NCBI GenBank assembly: GCA_005773165.1 | Contig: SXHP01000059.1 | Location: 1 to 39,110 of the forward strand | Reading direction: 5' to 3' | Source of the DNA: Sphingomonadales bacterium | GTDB taxonomy: Bacteria; Pseudomonadota; Alphaproteobacteria; Sphingomonadales; Sphingomonadaceae | Length of the DNA stretch: 39,110 nt | In this document: piece by piece, positions 15,860 to 24,554 of the stretch | Position numbering within the stretch: position 1 is the stretch's first letter | Layout of the letters: each line of letters starts with the position of its first letter | Notes under the pieces: generated by a model | Seen by the model: the letters and a program-made list of their open reading frames with translations, nothing else | What the model was told of the DNA's origin: nothing | Database searches by the model: none | Program-made: the position numbers and the translations under genes

Positions 15860-16191
15860 GCGCCGCCGCCCTTCGCGCCCGGCTTAAGGCGACCGGTCCC
15901 GACGCATGCCTCCTCCTGCTCCGCCTTTCCGGCTGGAGCGCGGTGACGCTGCTTGCGACCGCGGGCTGCGCGGTGCTGCTCTTCGCGGCGCTCGGCGGCT
16001 TCACCGTCGAAGGCTTCTTCGCCCATCTCGACAATCTCGCTTCCCGCTTCGTCGCCGCCGGCCCCGAGCGGCGCGAGAGCTTCGTCGGCCTCGTCCGGCT
16101 GAGCTCCGCGGGACTGCTCGCGGTGATCGTGCTGTGCCGCTGGCGCTCGCTCGCCGCCGTCTTCGTCCTGCCACCGGAGCCTTCGCGATGA
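15856..16191 (+). CDS. Small membrane protein of the tra operon, unknown
   Basis: A 111-residue protein with two hydrophobic segments (about residues 27-48, GWSAVTLLATAGCAVLLFAAL, and 84-96, AGLLAVIVL). They are separated by a polar loop (AHLDNLASRFVAAGPERRES). The GTG overlaps the traC stop and the stop overlaps trbI (ATGA), so it is translated as part of the operon. I recognise no family; the position between traC and trbI suggests an inner-membrane accessory of the machine. Confidence 0.6.
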   Translation: MSAAALRARLKATGPDACLLLLRLSGWSAVTLLATAGCAVLLFAALGGFTVEGFFAHLDNLASRFVAAGPERRESFVGLVRLSSAGLLAVIVLCRWRSLAAVFVLPPEPSR

Positions 16192-16667
16192 CCGTGCCGC
16201 GTCCCCAGCCCGCCGCCAGCGGCGATCTCTTCGAACCCGCGCCGGTCGCCCGCCGCTCGCACGCCCCGAAGCCTGGCATACCGCCCTGGCTCGTCGCCGC
16301 GGCCGCGCTCGGCGTCGCGGCGCTGCTCTGGGCGGCGTGGGTCACCAAGACGGTGCTCGTGGACGGGGCGGCTCGCCCCGCCTTCGCGTCGGTCCGGCTG
16401 CAGCCGATCGTCGAGGAATATGTCCAGGCCCAGGCGCGCACGCAAAGCCCGGAAGCGCAGGTCACGCGCGAGACGCAGGCGTTCATGGCGCGGCTCGACG
16501 CCGAGCTGAAGCGACGCGGTCGCGACGGCACGACCGTGCTCGTCGCCGAGGCGGTGCTGTCTAAGGACGTGCCCGACATCACCGCCGAGGTCCGCCGCGC
16601 GGTCCACGCCTCGTCGCCGCTGCCGGCGCCGGCCGGAGCATCGGGAGTTCCCGGTGCCGCGCGCTGA
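16188..16667 (+). CDS. trbI: TrbI, F-type inner-membrane transfer protein
   Basis: A 159-residue bitopic protein: a Pro-rich cytoplasmic tail, one membrane helix (about residues 34-53, PPWLVAAAALGVAALLWAAW) and a periplasmic part with the TrbI-like run (TQAFMARLDAELKRRGRDGTT, VLVAEAVLSKDVPDIT). F TrbI (128 residues) influences pilus outgrowth and retraction. Its place between traC and traW is canonical. The 3' end overlaps the next gene by 14 bases. Confidence 0.78.
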   Translation: MTVPRPQPAASGDLFEPAPVARRSHAPKPGIPPWLVAAAALGVAALLWAAWVTKTVLVDGAARPAFASVRLQPIVEEYVQAQARTQSPEAQVTRETQAFMARLDAELKRRGRDGTTVLVAEAVLSKDVPDITAEVRRAVHASSPLPAPAGASGVPGAAR

Positions 16668-17169
16668 CGCCACCGCGCGACCCGCTCGCTGGCTCGGCGT
16701 CGTCGCGCTCGCCGCGATGCTCGCCGGCTACCAGGCGATCGAGACCTGGCGGTCGGGGCACGCCGTGCTCATCAACATGTCCGACTCGCTTCCGAATTGG
16801 GCGTTCCTCCTTACCAAGGGCTCGGCTCCGGCATTCGGCGACCACGTCTTCTTCGAGGCGCCGCGCAGCCAGCTTCTCGCCGCGCATTTCGGGCCGCGCC
16901 CCGCACCGTTCGGCAAGCGCGTGCTCGGCATGCCCGGGGAGGTCGTCCGTCATCATCACCGCCTCGTGACGGTCGGCGTGCGGGTGGTCGGCTGGACCAA
17001 GCCTGTCACCCGCACCGGGATGCCGCTCGCGCGCGGGCCGCAGGGCCGCATCCCGCCCGGCTGCTACTATGTCGGCACCGATCATCCCGACGGCTTCGAC
17101 AGCCGCTACGCGGCGATCGGCTTCGTCTGCCGCCGACAGATTCTGGGCGTGGGAACCCCGGTCCTGTGA
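16654..17169 (+). CDS. S26-family conjugal transfer signal peptidase (TraF of RP4 type)
   Basis: A 171-residue serine protease of the TraF/signal-peptidase I kind. An N-terminal membrane anchor (WLGVVALAAMLAGYQAI) is followed by the nucleophile region NMSDSLP (Ser45), the general-base region KRVLGMPGE (Lys88) and the conserved DSRY box near the C-terminus (residues about 149-152). Such enzymes mature pilin or other exported transfer proteins, so the TraA prepilin is the likely substrate. GTG start inside the trbI end. F itself lacks this gene and uses host leader peptidase. Confidence 0.83.
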   Translation: MPRADATARPARWLGVVALAAMLAGYQAIETWRSGHAVLINMSDSLPNWAFLLTKGSAPAFGDHVFFEAPRSQLLAAHFGPRPAPFGKRVLGMPGEVVRHHHRLVTVGVRVVGWTKPVTRTGMPLARGPQGRIPPGCYYVGTDHPDGFDSRYAAIGFVCRRQILGVGTPVL

Positions 17170-17828
17170 CCCCCGCGCGGCACCTCCTGATCGCGCCCGT
17201 GTTATTGGCGCTCGTCGGGCTGCCGCTGCTCGTGCCAGCGCGCCAGTCGTGGGCGCGCGATTTCGGGGTGATGGGTCAGACCTGGGATATCGCCGAGCCA
17301 GACCTGCTCGCGACGATCTCGGGCCGCCTCGCCGCGATGCAGGCGAACGGCGGCATCGCGCGCATGCAGGCGAGGCTCACGGCGCAGGCCGAGGCGCGGG
17401 TCCGCCGTCCCGCCGCGGTCGTCGGGATCGGCCACGCCGAGGAGGCGCGGCGCTGGCTGCACGACCCCTCGATCGTGGTCGAGGCCGACGTGCGCGACCA
17501 CAAGGGCGCGCTGATCGCCGCGGCGGGCACGCGCGTCAATCCGCTCGCCTTCGTCCGCCTGACGCAGGATCTCGTCTTCGTCGACGGCGACGACGAAGCG
17601 CAGGTCCGCTGGGCGCTCGCCCGCTGGCCGGCGGCGACGGCCAAGATCATCCTCGTCGACGGCTCGCCGTTCGACCTGATGAAGGAGCACCAGCGCCGCT
17701 TCTTCTTCGATCAGCGTGGAAGCCTCACGCGCAAGTTCGGGATCGGGCACGTCCCCGCGGTCGTGCGCGCCGATGGCGAGGCGCTCGCGGTCGAGGAGAT
17801 CGTGCTGCCCGGAAAGGCGGCGTCGTGA
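17166..17828 (+). CDS. traW: TraW, periplasmic pilus assembly protein
   Basis: A 220-residue exported protein: a signal peptide ending near SWA, the TraW start RDFGVMGQTWDIAEPDLL, and a C-terminal thioredoxin-like half (IILVDGSPFDLMKEHQRRFF then FGIGHVPAVV) that lacks a CxxC. TraW works with TrbC in F-pilus assembly. GTG start in a GTGA overlap with the peptidase gene. It is about the length of F TraW (210). Confidence 0.87.
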   Translation: MTPARHLLIAPVLLALVGLPLLVPARQSWARDFGVMGQTWDIAEPDLLATISGRLAAMQANGGIARMQARLTAQAEARVRRPAAVVGIGHAEEARRWLHDPSIVVEADVRDHKGALIAAAGTRVNPLAFVRLTQDLVFVDGDDEAQVRWALARWPAATAKIILVDGSPFDLMKEHQRRFFFDQRGSLTRKFGIGHVPAVVRADGEALAVEEIVLPGKAAS

Positions 17829-18100
17829 CGCCGCTCTGGCTCGAGCTGCTGATGACGCCGATGGCGGCGCCCGAGACCGCCTGGCGTCGCGCGATGCGGC
17901 TCAGCATCGTCACCATCGCCCCGATCGTGGCGGTGGCCGCGAGCCAGATCGACCGGCTGCAGCGCTGGTTCGGCATCGTTGGTATGGCCATGCTCCTCGG
18001 CCTCTGCCTGACGCTCGTAGGTCTGTGCCTCGTCTACGCCGTCGTCAAGCACCGCGCCGATGCCGCGCATCTCGAGCGACTGACAGGGAAAGAACGATGA
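17825..18100 (+). CDS. Small membrane protein between traW and traU, unknown
   Basis: A 91-residue protein with two predicted membrane segments (about residues 28-42, IVTIAPIVAVAAS, and 50-73, IVGMAMLLGLCLTLVGLCLV) and a basic tail. It overlaps both neighbours (GTGA before, ATGA after), so it is co-translated with traW and traU. No family is recognised; F has no gene at this place. Confidence 0.58.
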   Translation: MTPLWLELLMTPMAAPETAWRRAMRLSIVTIAPIVAVAASQIDRLQRWFGIVGMAMLLGLCLTLVGLCLVYAVVKHRADAAHLERLTGKER

Positions 18101-19104
18101 GGCTGCTCGTCATCCTCGCGGCTGCGCTGGCGGCGCTGCTGGCGGTCCCCGCCGCGGCGCAGGCACCCTCGCGCTGCACGGGCAAGTTCGTCAATCCGGT
18201 GACCGACATCTGCTGGTCGTGCCTGTTCCCGCTGTCGGTCGGCGGCCTCAAGATCTGGCCGTCGGACCGGCCGGACACGCCGAATCCGGCTTCGCCGATC
18301 TGCGCGTGCGGGTCGCCGATCCCGCGCATCGGCATCGCGGTCGGCTTCTGGGAGCCGGCGCGGCTGGTCGACGTCACCGCCAAGCCCTGGTGCTTTCCAA
18401 ACCTGGGCGGGCTCAAGCTCGATCCCGGGTTCGACATCGGCATGGGGCAGGCGACCGGTCCGCTGATGAACGGCGGCCGCACCGCCGGGACCGCCAACTG
18501 GCACGTCCATTGGTACGTCTATCCGCTGCTGCACTGGCTCGAGATCCTGACCGACTTCGCCTGTTTCGAGCAGACGACCTTCGACATCGCCTATGTGACC
18601 GAGGTCGATCCGACCTGGAACGACGACGTGCTGACCACGCTCATCAACCCCGAGGTCGCGCTGTTCGCCAACCCGATCGCCAAGGCGGCCTGCGCCGGCG
18701 ACTGCGCGGCCGCAACCGCGCACCTGCCGATCGACCAGCTCTTCTGGTGCGCGGGCTGCCAGGGCTCGCTCTACCCGATGAACGGCAACATTGCCGCGCA
18801 CGTCGCCCGCGTCCAGTCCTCGCGCCTCGCCGCCGAGCGGATGCTCTACAAGATGCACCGGATGGGGCTCGCCTGGGGAACGGCGGGATCGAAGGCGCTG
18901 TGCGGCAGATACCTGATGCCGATCCTCAAGAAGTCGCAATACCGGATCCAGATGACCAATCCGACGCCGACGGTCAGCGGGCGGTTCGCCTGCTCGACGA
19001 TCGGCGCATCCTCGCTGCCGCCCGACGCCGGCCGGCATTATCCCGTCGGCGGCGAGGACATGGGCTACCTCATCTGGCGCAAGCGCAACTGCTGCATGCT
19101 ATGA
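18097..19104 (+). CDS. traU: TraU, mating-pair formation protein
   Basis: A 335-residue periplasmic protein with a clear signal peptide (cleavage near AAA/QAP) and about 15 cysteines in conserved TraU positions (CTGKFVNPVTDICWSC, CACGSPIPRIGI, FWCAGCQGSLYP, RNCCML). TraU is needed for DNA transfer more than for pilus assembly in F. Length equals F TraU (330). The cysteines make it a likely client of the DsbC-like protein. ATGA overlaps on both sides. Confidence 0.92.
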   Translation: MRLLVILAAALAALLAVPAAAQAPSRCTGKFVNPVTDICWSCLFPLSVGGLKIWPSDRPDTPNPASPICACGSPIPRIGIAVGFWEPARLVDVTAKPWCFPNLGGLKLDPGFDIGMGQATGPLMNGGRTAGTANWHVHWYVYPLLHWLEILTDFACFEQTTFDIAYVTEVDPTWNDDVLTTLINPEVALFANPIAKAACAGDCAAATAHLPIDQLFWCAGCQGSLYPMNGNIAAHVARVQSSRLAAERMLYKMHRMGLAWGTAGSKALCGRYLMPILKKSQYRIQMTNPTPTVSGRFACSTIGASSLPPDAGRHYPVGGEDMGYLIWRKRNCCML

Positions 19105-19856
19105 GACGTCGTCACCTCCCGCTTCCGGCGCTGGCGATCGCAGGTGTAGGTCTGCTCGCGACCGTCGCCCTGGCGCAGACGGTCGACGGTCTCGACATCG
19201 GGGCGATCCGCTCCCGCTCGCAGGCCAGCGCCGCCGAGGCGGCGCAGCTGAGCGAGGAGGTCAAGCGACGTACCGCTGCCGTCCGCGACGACGCGGCCGC
19301 CTCTGTGGCGGATGCTACCAAGGCGGTGCAGCGTATCGACCCGCGCAGGCTGCCGAAGGGACCGGCGGGCGTGGTCGACTTTGACGAGCTGCTCGCGGGC
19401 GCCGCCGCGAACGCGAAGGGGGAGCATGGCTCGGCGCCGCTGGTCATGGTCTTCGTCAGCCTCTCGATGCCGGAGGCGGCGCTGAGGCCCATCATCCGCG
19501 ACGTAAGCCGCGCGGGCGGGGTGGTGGTGTTCCGCGGCTTCCCGAACAACTCGGCCAAGGCGTTCGTCACTGGACTGTCCAGGGTGGCGGGCGACGGGCG
19601 CGAGCTTGCAAGCATCGGCGTCGACCCGCGGCTGTTCCGCGCCTTCGACGTGAAGGCGGTCCCGACCTACGTCGTCGCCTCGACCGGCTTCGATCTGTGC
19701 GATGGCCTGGCCTGCCGCACCATGCCCCCGCCCCACGACGCGATCACCGGCAACGTCACGGTCGATCACGCGCTCGAGGCGATTGTCGAGGGCAGGGGGC
19801 CGGGGGCGCCTACCGCGGCGGTGGCGCTCGCCAACCTGCGGAAGGGCGTGCGATGA
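19101..19856 (+). CDS. trbC: TrbC, pilus assembly protein
   Basis: A 251-residue exported protein with a thioredoxin-like C-terminal half: VMVFVSLSMPEAALRPIIRD, then GVVVFRGF and AVPTYVV in the cis-Pro position, without a CxxC pair. The N-terminal part is a short coiled coil (QASAAEAAQLSEEVKRRTAA). TrbC partners TraW in F-pilus biogenesis. ATG start in an overlap with the traU stop. Confidence 0.87.
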   Translation: MRRRHLPLPALAIAGVGLLATVALAQTVDGLDIGAIRSRSQASAAEAAQLSEEVKRRTAAVRDDAAASVADATKAVQRIDPRRLPKGPAGVVDFDELLAGAAANAKGEHGSAPLVMVFVSLSMPEAALRPIIRDVSRAGGVVVFRGFPNNSAKAFVTGLSRVAGDGRELASIGVDPRLFRAFDVKAVPTYVVASTGFDLCDGLACRTMPPPHDAITGNVTVDHALEAIVEGRGPGAPTAAVALANLRKGVR

Positions 19857-21910
19857 GGACGCGAGCCTTGCTGCCCGTGCTGGCGGCGCTGGCCGCCGCC
19901 TCGCCCGCGCAGGCGCAGACGCGCGCCCAGCAGGATTTCTACGAGCTCGGCGACTACGACCTGTTCGCGGAGCCGAGGGCGAGCCAGCCGGCCCGGCCCC
20001 CGGCCACTTCCACTCCGGCGCAGCCCGTGTCTGCCGGTTCGCCACAAGCGCAGCCCGTCATGACCGTCCCGCCGTCTGCCGCCGCACGGGTCGCGGTGGC
20101 GCGATCGACCGGACCCGCTGCCGCGTACGAGAAGGGCGATCTCGCCGCCGCCCGCGCCGAGGCCAAGGCGTTGGCGAGTCCGGCGCGCGCCGGCGCCGCC
20201 GTGCTGCCGACTGCGGCCGGGGCCCCGGCGCAGGTGCCCGGCTACGCCGGAACCGCGCTCCCGCAATCGACGCTGTTCGACGATCCCGACGCGCTCGTGT
20301 CGCAGGGTACCGCCGCGAGCGTCGCCAGCGATCCCTATCGCGCGGTGATCGACCCCGATCGCGCGACGGTTCGCGTCGACCGGGCCGAGCTCGCCCGGGC
20401 TACCGCGATCGAGCACGATCCAGACGGGTTCCTGACCGACCAGAACCTGGACGGCGCGGCAGCGTCGTGTCGCCCGCTGCCACCTGCCACGACGGGCACC
20501 GGCATCTATGAGGCCACCTGTAACACGGGCACCAAGGTCGAGCGGCGGACGCTCTCCTGCGCGCCTGCAATGGTGCCGCACGTCACGGACACGCGACGGT
20601 TTCTCTACTACGGCACCGACCCGGACAAGACCGGCTACGGCTTCGCCTCCAGCGCCGTGCTCACCGGCCGCGGCTGCCAGCCGACTGGCGTCGTCCGCCA
20701 CATCTGCGACGCGCAGGTCGAGCTCGGCGCCGGCGGCGACGACGTCGCCGGCTATCTGCGCTTCTGCCGCCGCAACGTGCGCGGCAACGCCACGCAGATG
20801 TCGTGCGCGGCCGAGGTGCCGCACGCCGAGATCCCCGACCACTTCAACTACGCCACCGGCACCGTGTATCTGCGCAGCGAGGGGACGCGCAGCGTCGAGC
20901 TGCGCCGCGATGACGCCAGCTGCGCCGCGCTCGTCGCCGACGCGGCGTGCCGGTTCGAGGCGGAGACCTGCACGTCGAGCGACCCCGTCACGCGCGTGAT
21001 CGAGGGCGTCGCCGTCACCGCGCCGTGCTGGGCCTGGTCGCGAAGCTACACTTGCGCGGCGTTCACCCAGGCGACCGACTGCGCCGAGCTCGACGGTCGG
21101 GCATCGTGCCGCTTCCTGCGCGAGAGCTGCCTCGACGATCCGCAGGTCGGCACCTGCAACGTCCGGGAGCGCGTGTACCAGTGTCCGGTGCCGGGCGGCG
21201 AGACCGCTGGCGGACCCGAGTACATCTGCGGCGACGACGTGTATTGCATCAACGGCGAGTGCGAGCCGATCGAGCGCGAGGCGTCGACTGAGTTCAAGGA
21301 CGCGTTGGTCGGCCTCCACACGCTGGGCCAGGCCAAGGCCGAGTTCGACGAGGCGACGCTCACCCTGTTCTCGGGAACGCGGGAGAGCTGCCACAAGCCT
21401 GTGTTCGGGTTGGTCAACTGCTGCGCGGGCAAGACCAGCGGCGTTCTCACCGCCGCCGCCGGGCTCGGCGCGATCGCCGGCGGGCCCACCGCCATCGCTG
21501 CGCTCGCGACCCCGTTCCTGTCGATGTTCATGTGCTCCACCGCCGAGAAGACCTTGGACATCAAGGACCGCATGGGCTTCTGCCACAAGGTCGGTACTTG
21601 GTGCTCGGACAGCTTCCTCGGCGTCTGCACGTCCAAGCGAACCGCCTATTGCTGCTTCGAGTCCAAGCTCTCGCGCATCCTGCAGGAACAGGGCCGCGAG
21701 CAGCTCGGCAAGCCCTGGGGCGAGCCGAAGAGGGAGCAGTGCCGCGGCTTCTTGGTCGACGAGTTCGCCCGCCTCGACCTCTCGCGCATGGACTTCCGCG
21801 AAGTCTATGCCGAATTCGTCGACGCGGCGAAGCTGCCCGACGAGCTCGCCACCGCCGCCGCGATCCAGGAGCGGATCGAGGCCTATTACCGCACGCAAGG
21901 CCCGAAATGA
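19853..21910 (+). CDS. traN: TraN, mating-pair stabilisation outer-membrane protein
   Basis: A 685-residue Cys-rich exported protein. After the signal (AAASPAQAQ) comes an Ala/Pro-rich segment of about 170 residues, then the TraN core with dozens of paired cysteines (for example CNTGTKVERRTLSC, CAAEVPHAEIP, CINGEC, NCCAGKTSG, YCCFESKLSRILQEQGREQL). TraN contacts the recipient's outer membrane and stabilises mating pairs. It is longer than F TraN (602), mostly through the N-terminal linker. Overlaps trbC and the next orf by four bases each. Confidence 0.9.
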   Translation: MRTRALLPVLAALAAASPAQAQTRAQQDFYELGDYDLFAEPRASQPARPPATSTPAQPVSAGSPQAQPVMTVPPSAAARVAVARSTGPAAAYEKGDLAAARAEAKALASPARAGAAVLPTAAGAPAQVPGYAGTALPQSTLFDDPDALVSQGTAASVASDPYRAVIDPDRATVRVDRAELARATAIEHDPDGFLTDQNLDGAAASCRPLPPATTGTGIYEATCNTGTKVERRTLSCAPAMVPHVTDTRRFLYYGTDPDKTGYGFASSAVLTGRGCQPTGVVRHICDAQVELGAGGDDVAGYLRFCRRNVRGNATQMSCAAEVPHAEIPDHFNYATGTVYLRSEGTRSVELRRDDASCAALVADAACRFEAETCTSSDPVTRVIEGVAVTAPCWAWSRSYTCAAFTQATDCAELDGRASCRFLRESCLDDPQVGTCNVRERVYQCPVPGGETAGGPEYICGDDVYCINGECEPIEREASTEFKDALVGLHTLGQAKAEFDEATLTLFSGTRESCHKPVFGLVNCCAGKTSGVLTAAAGLGAIAGGPTAIAALATPFLSMFMCSTAEKTLDIKDRMGFCHKVGTWCSDSFLGVCTSKRTAYCCFESKLSRILQEQGREQLGKPWGEPKREQCRGFLVDEFARLDLSRMDFREVYAEFVDAAKLPDELATAAAIQERIEAYYRTQGPK

Positions 21911-22293
21911 CGGCGCGCGGCCTCTCTGCCCTTCTGGCGACGGGACCGGCCGGCGCCCCGACGCTGCCGGACATGACGGTGGTCGAGTTGTCGCTCGTCA
22001 TCGCGCTGCTCCGCGACGGCGCGGCGGGAGCCGAGCGGATCGCCGGCACGGTCGCTGGCTGGTACGCGCGGCCCGTCCGGTCGCGCGACCTCGCACCCAG
22101 CATCGCGCGCCTGACCGCGCGGGGCTGGCTTGTCGCAGGGAGCGACGGGGCGCTTTCGCCGACGCCGCGCGCGCACCAGCCGACAAGTCTGCTCTACGCC
22201 TGCGTCATCCGCATGATCGGCGATGCCGAACGCGAGGGGAACGACGGCCGCCAGCTGCACCTGATCGACCTGACCTCGGGGGAGACGATATGA
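21907..22293 (+). CDS. Possible winged-helix protein within the tra operon, unknown
   Basis: A 128-residue soluble protein without signal or membrane segment. Residues about 23-80 read like a winged helix-turn-helix (VVELSLVIALLRDGAAGAER, then LAPSIARLTARGWLVAG and a basic wing). A PadR/MarR-like DNA-binding role is possible but unproven. It overlaps traN and traF by four bases. A cytoplasmic, regulator-like protein here, among exported assembly factors, is unusual and has no F counterpart I recognise. Confidence 0.5.
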   Translation: MTARGLSALLATGPAGAPTLPDMTVVELSLVIALLRDGAAGAERIAGTVAGWYARPVRSRDLAPSIARLTARGWLVAGSDGALSPTPRAHQPTSLLYACVIRMIGDAEREGNDGRQLHLIDLTSGETI

Positions 22294-23102
22294 ACCGCCG
22301 CATCCATGCTTTCGTCGCGCTGGCCCTGTTCGCCGCGCCGAGCGGGTCAGCCGCGCAGCATGCGCCGGTCGACGCCGCCACCGGCGTCGCGCAGTCCGGC
22401 GACGCCTTCTATTGCCAGGAGCGCCGGCTCGGCACCTGGTTCTACTGCGACCGGCCAAAGCCCGATCCGAAAACGGCCGCGCCGACGGCGCCCGAGCCCG
22501 CGGCGGCGCGGCTCAAGGCGATCGGCGCCGAGCTGGAAGAGCTAAAGGCCAAGGCGATCCTCGAGCCGACCCCGGAGAACGTCTCGGCCTACATTGCCTA
22601 CCAGCGCGAGCAGCTCGACCGCGCCTCGAGCTTCGCCGACGTCTGGCGCCGCGCCGTGTGGCAGAATCCCGAGCTCGACTACACGCTGCAGCGTCCGGTG
22701 AACCTCCTGGGCAAGCGCGCGTGGCTCGACCAGCGCCGACAGGACCGCGAGCAGGTCATGACCTCCATCGCGCGGCGCTACGGCGTGTTCTACTTCTACT
22801 CGTCCACCTGCGCGGCATGCGAGGTGTTCGCGCCGATCATGCGCGGCATCGCCGACCGCTTCGGCATCAGCGTCATGGCGGTGTCGATGGACGGCGGTCC
22901 TTCGGCGGCGTTCCCGCATTTCCTCGTCAACACAGGCCAGTACGAGGCGATGGGGCTAACCGGCAAGCAGGTGCCCGCGCTCGTGCTGTTCGACGTCGCG
23001 ACCAAGCGCCCGACCCCAATCGGCTACGGGGTCATGGCGGCCGATGAGGTCATGGACCGCATCTTCACGCTCACCCACGTCAAGCCCGGAACGGACTTCT
23101 GA
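22290..23102 (+). CDS. traF: TraF (F type), periplasmic thioredoxin-like assembly protein
   Basis: A 270-residue exported protein with the F-type TraF layout: a signal peptide (ALALFAAPSGSAAQ), the segment FYCQERRLGTWFYCDRP, a helical middle and a thioredoxin fold with YSSTCAACEVFAPI (Cys174-Cys177) and the cis-Pro strand VPALVLFDV. It takes part in pilus assembly and, with this CxxC, may act on disulfides beside the DsbC-like protein. The stop shares a base with the traH ATG. Confidence 0.88.
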   Translation: MNRRIHAFVALALFAAPSGSAAQHAPVDAATGVAQSGDAFYCQERRLGTWFYCDRPKPDPKTAAPTAPEPAAARLKAIGAELEELKAKAILEPTPENVSAYIAYQREQLDRASSFADVWRRAVWQNPELDYTLQRPVNLLGKRAWLDQRRQDREQVMTSIARRYGVFYFYSSTCAACEVFAPIMRGIADRFGISVMAVSMDGGPSAAFPHFLVNTGQYEAMGLTGKQVPALVLFDVATKRPTPIGYGVMAADEVMDRIFTLTHVKPGTDF

Positions 23103-24544
23103 TGGCCCGGCTTATCCCGCGCGCCGGAAGGCGTTTCGCGCGCGGCGTCGCGATCGTCGCCGCCGCTCACTTCGCCGCCGCGCCCGCGCTCGCGCAGGGC
23201 GTGCAGGGTGAGATGAACAGCTTCTTCAACTCGGCCGGCGCGGCGGCGAACGCGACCGGGCCGACCGCCTACTCGGGTCAGTCCGCAGGCTATTACTCGG
23301 GCGGCAGTCTGTGGACGCGCTTCCCGTCCAAGACGGTCAACCCGGTCAACCTGCAGCTTCCGTCGGCGCGTGCGGGCTGCGGCGGCATCGACCTGTTCGC
23401 GGGATCCTTCAGCTTCATCAACGTCGATGAGATCGTCGCCATGCTTAAGGCGACCGCCAACAACGCCATCGGATTCGCCTTCCAGCTCGCGATCGACAGC
23501 ATCTCGGCCGAGATCGGCGGGGTGATGAAGGACATGGCGCACCGCGCCCAGGCCATCAACCAGTTCAACATGAACAGCTGCGAGCAGGCGCAGGCGGCGG
23601 TCGGCGCGCTCTGGCCGAGGATGGACGGGGCGAGCGCCACCATCTGCCAGCAGGTGGGCATGGGGGAGGGCATCTTCTCCGACGCGGCGCGCGCGCGGCA
23701 CGGCTGCACCACCGGCGGCGAGCGGAACACGACGCTCGCCGGCGACAAGCCCGGCACGGAACTCGTCTCGAACCGCAACTATACCTGGCATGCGCTGATG
23801 TCGAAGAGCGTCACCAAACCGTCGGTGGAGTACGCCGAGTTCCTGATGACGATGGTCGGGACCGTCATCTACGTGAAGTCCGACGATGCCGACAGCCTCG
23901 GCGACTTCCGCTTCATCGCGCCTGCGTCCTGGGATACCTACACCGCGCTGCTCGACGGCACCGCCGCGGCACCGGCGAAGATCCTGAAGTGCGACACCAC
24001 CGACGATCTCGGGTGCCTCAACCCCACGACGCAGACGCTGAGCATCGCCGAAAGCGCCAGCTTCCGCGCGCGGGTGCGGACGATGATGGCGAGCATGGCG
24101 GCCAAGATCCGCTCGAACGCGGCGCTCTCGGGCGAGGAAATCAGCCTGCTCGGCATGTCGTCGATCCCGCTCTACAAGATCCTGGTCGTGAACGAGGCGG
24201 CGGCGTTCCGGCTCGCCGACAGCGACATGAACAGCCTTGCCGAAATCGTCGCGGTCGACGTGCTGGTCGCGCAGATCGACCGCATGCTCGACGACGTCGC
24301 CCGCGCGCAGTCCGGCACGCAATTCGTGTCGGCCGAGGAGTTCCGCGCCTGGCGCGACCAGGTCGCGACCGTGAAGACCGAGCTCTCGCGCAAGTCGGCC
24401 GCGATGGCGAACACGCTGTCGAACACCTACCGCATCATCGAGCGCACCCGGATGCTCGAGGCGACGCTCAAGAACGCGATGTCGCCCCAGCTTTCGGCGT
24501 CGCTCAAGTTCGGCCGCGGGCTCTCCGCGCAGGGCCTGCGGTAG
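23102..24544 (+). CDS. traH: TraH, pilus assembly protein
   Basis: A 480-residue exported protein with the TraH start (GVQGEMNSFFNSAGAAANAT, then GPTAYSGQSAGYYSGGSLW) and the block LPSARAGCGGIDLFAGSFSF, a family signature. C-terminal coiled coils follow. Length is close to F TraH (458). TraH helps assemble and retract the pilus with TraF and TraW. It begins at the traF stop and is followed by traG after 10 bases. Confidence 0.92.
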   Translation: MARLIPRAGRRFARGVAIVAAAHFAAAPALAQGVQGEMNSFFNSAGAAANATGPTAYSGQSAGYYSGGSLWTRFPSKTVNPVNLQLPSARAGCGGIDLFAGSFSFINVDEIVAMLKATANNAIGFAFQLAIDSISAEIGGVMKDMAHRAQAINQFNMNSCEQAQAAVGALWPRMDGASATICQQVGMGEGIFSDAARARHGCTTGGERNTTLAGDKPGTELVSNRNYTWHALMSKSVTKPSVEYAEFLMTMVGTVIYVKSDDADSLGDFRFIAPASWDTYTALLDGTAAAPAKILKCDTTDDLGCLNPTTQTLSIAESASFRARVRTMMASMAAKIRSNAALSGEEISLLGMSSIPLYKILVVNEAAAFRLADSDMNSLAEIVAVDVLVAQIDRMLDDVARAQSGTQFVSAEEFRAWRDQVATVKTELSRKSAAMANTLSNTYRIIERTRMLEATLKNAMSPQLSASLKFGRGLSAQGLR

Positions 24545-24554
24545 GCGGCGGGCG

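Noticed and set aside
19766-21898. Minus-strand frame of 710 codons opposite traN
   Set aside because: Low-complexity Arg/Ala/Gly composition, no motif, and fully antisense to the Cys-rich TraN. It is typical of high-GC DNA.
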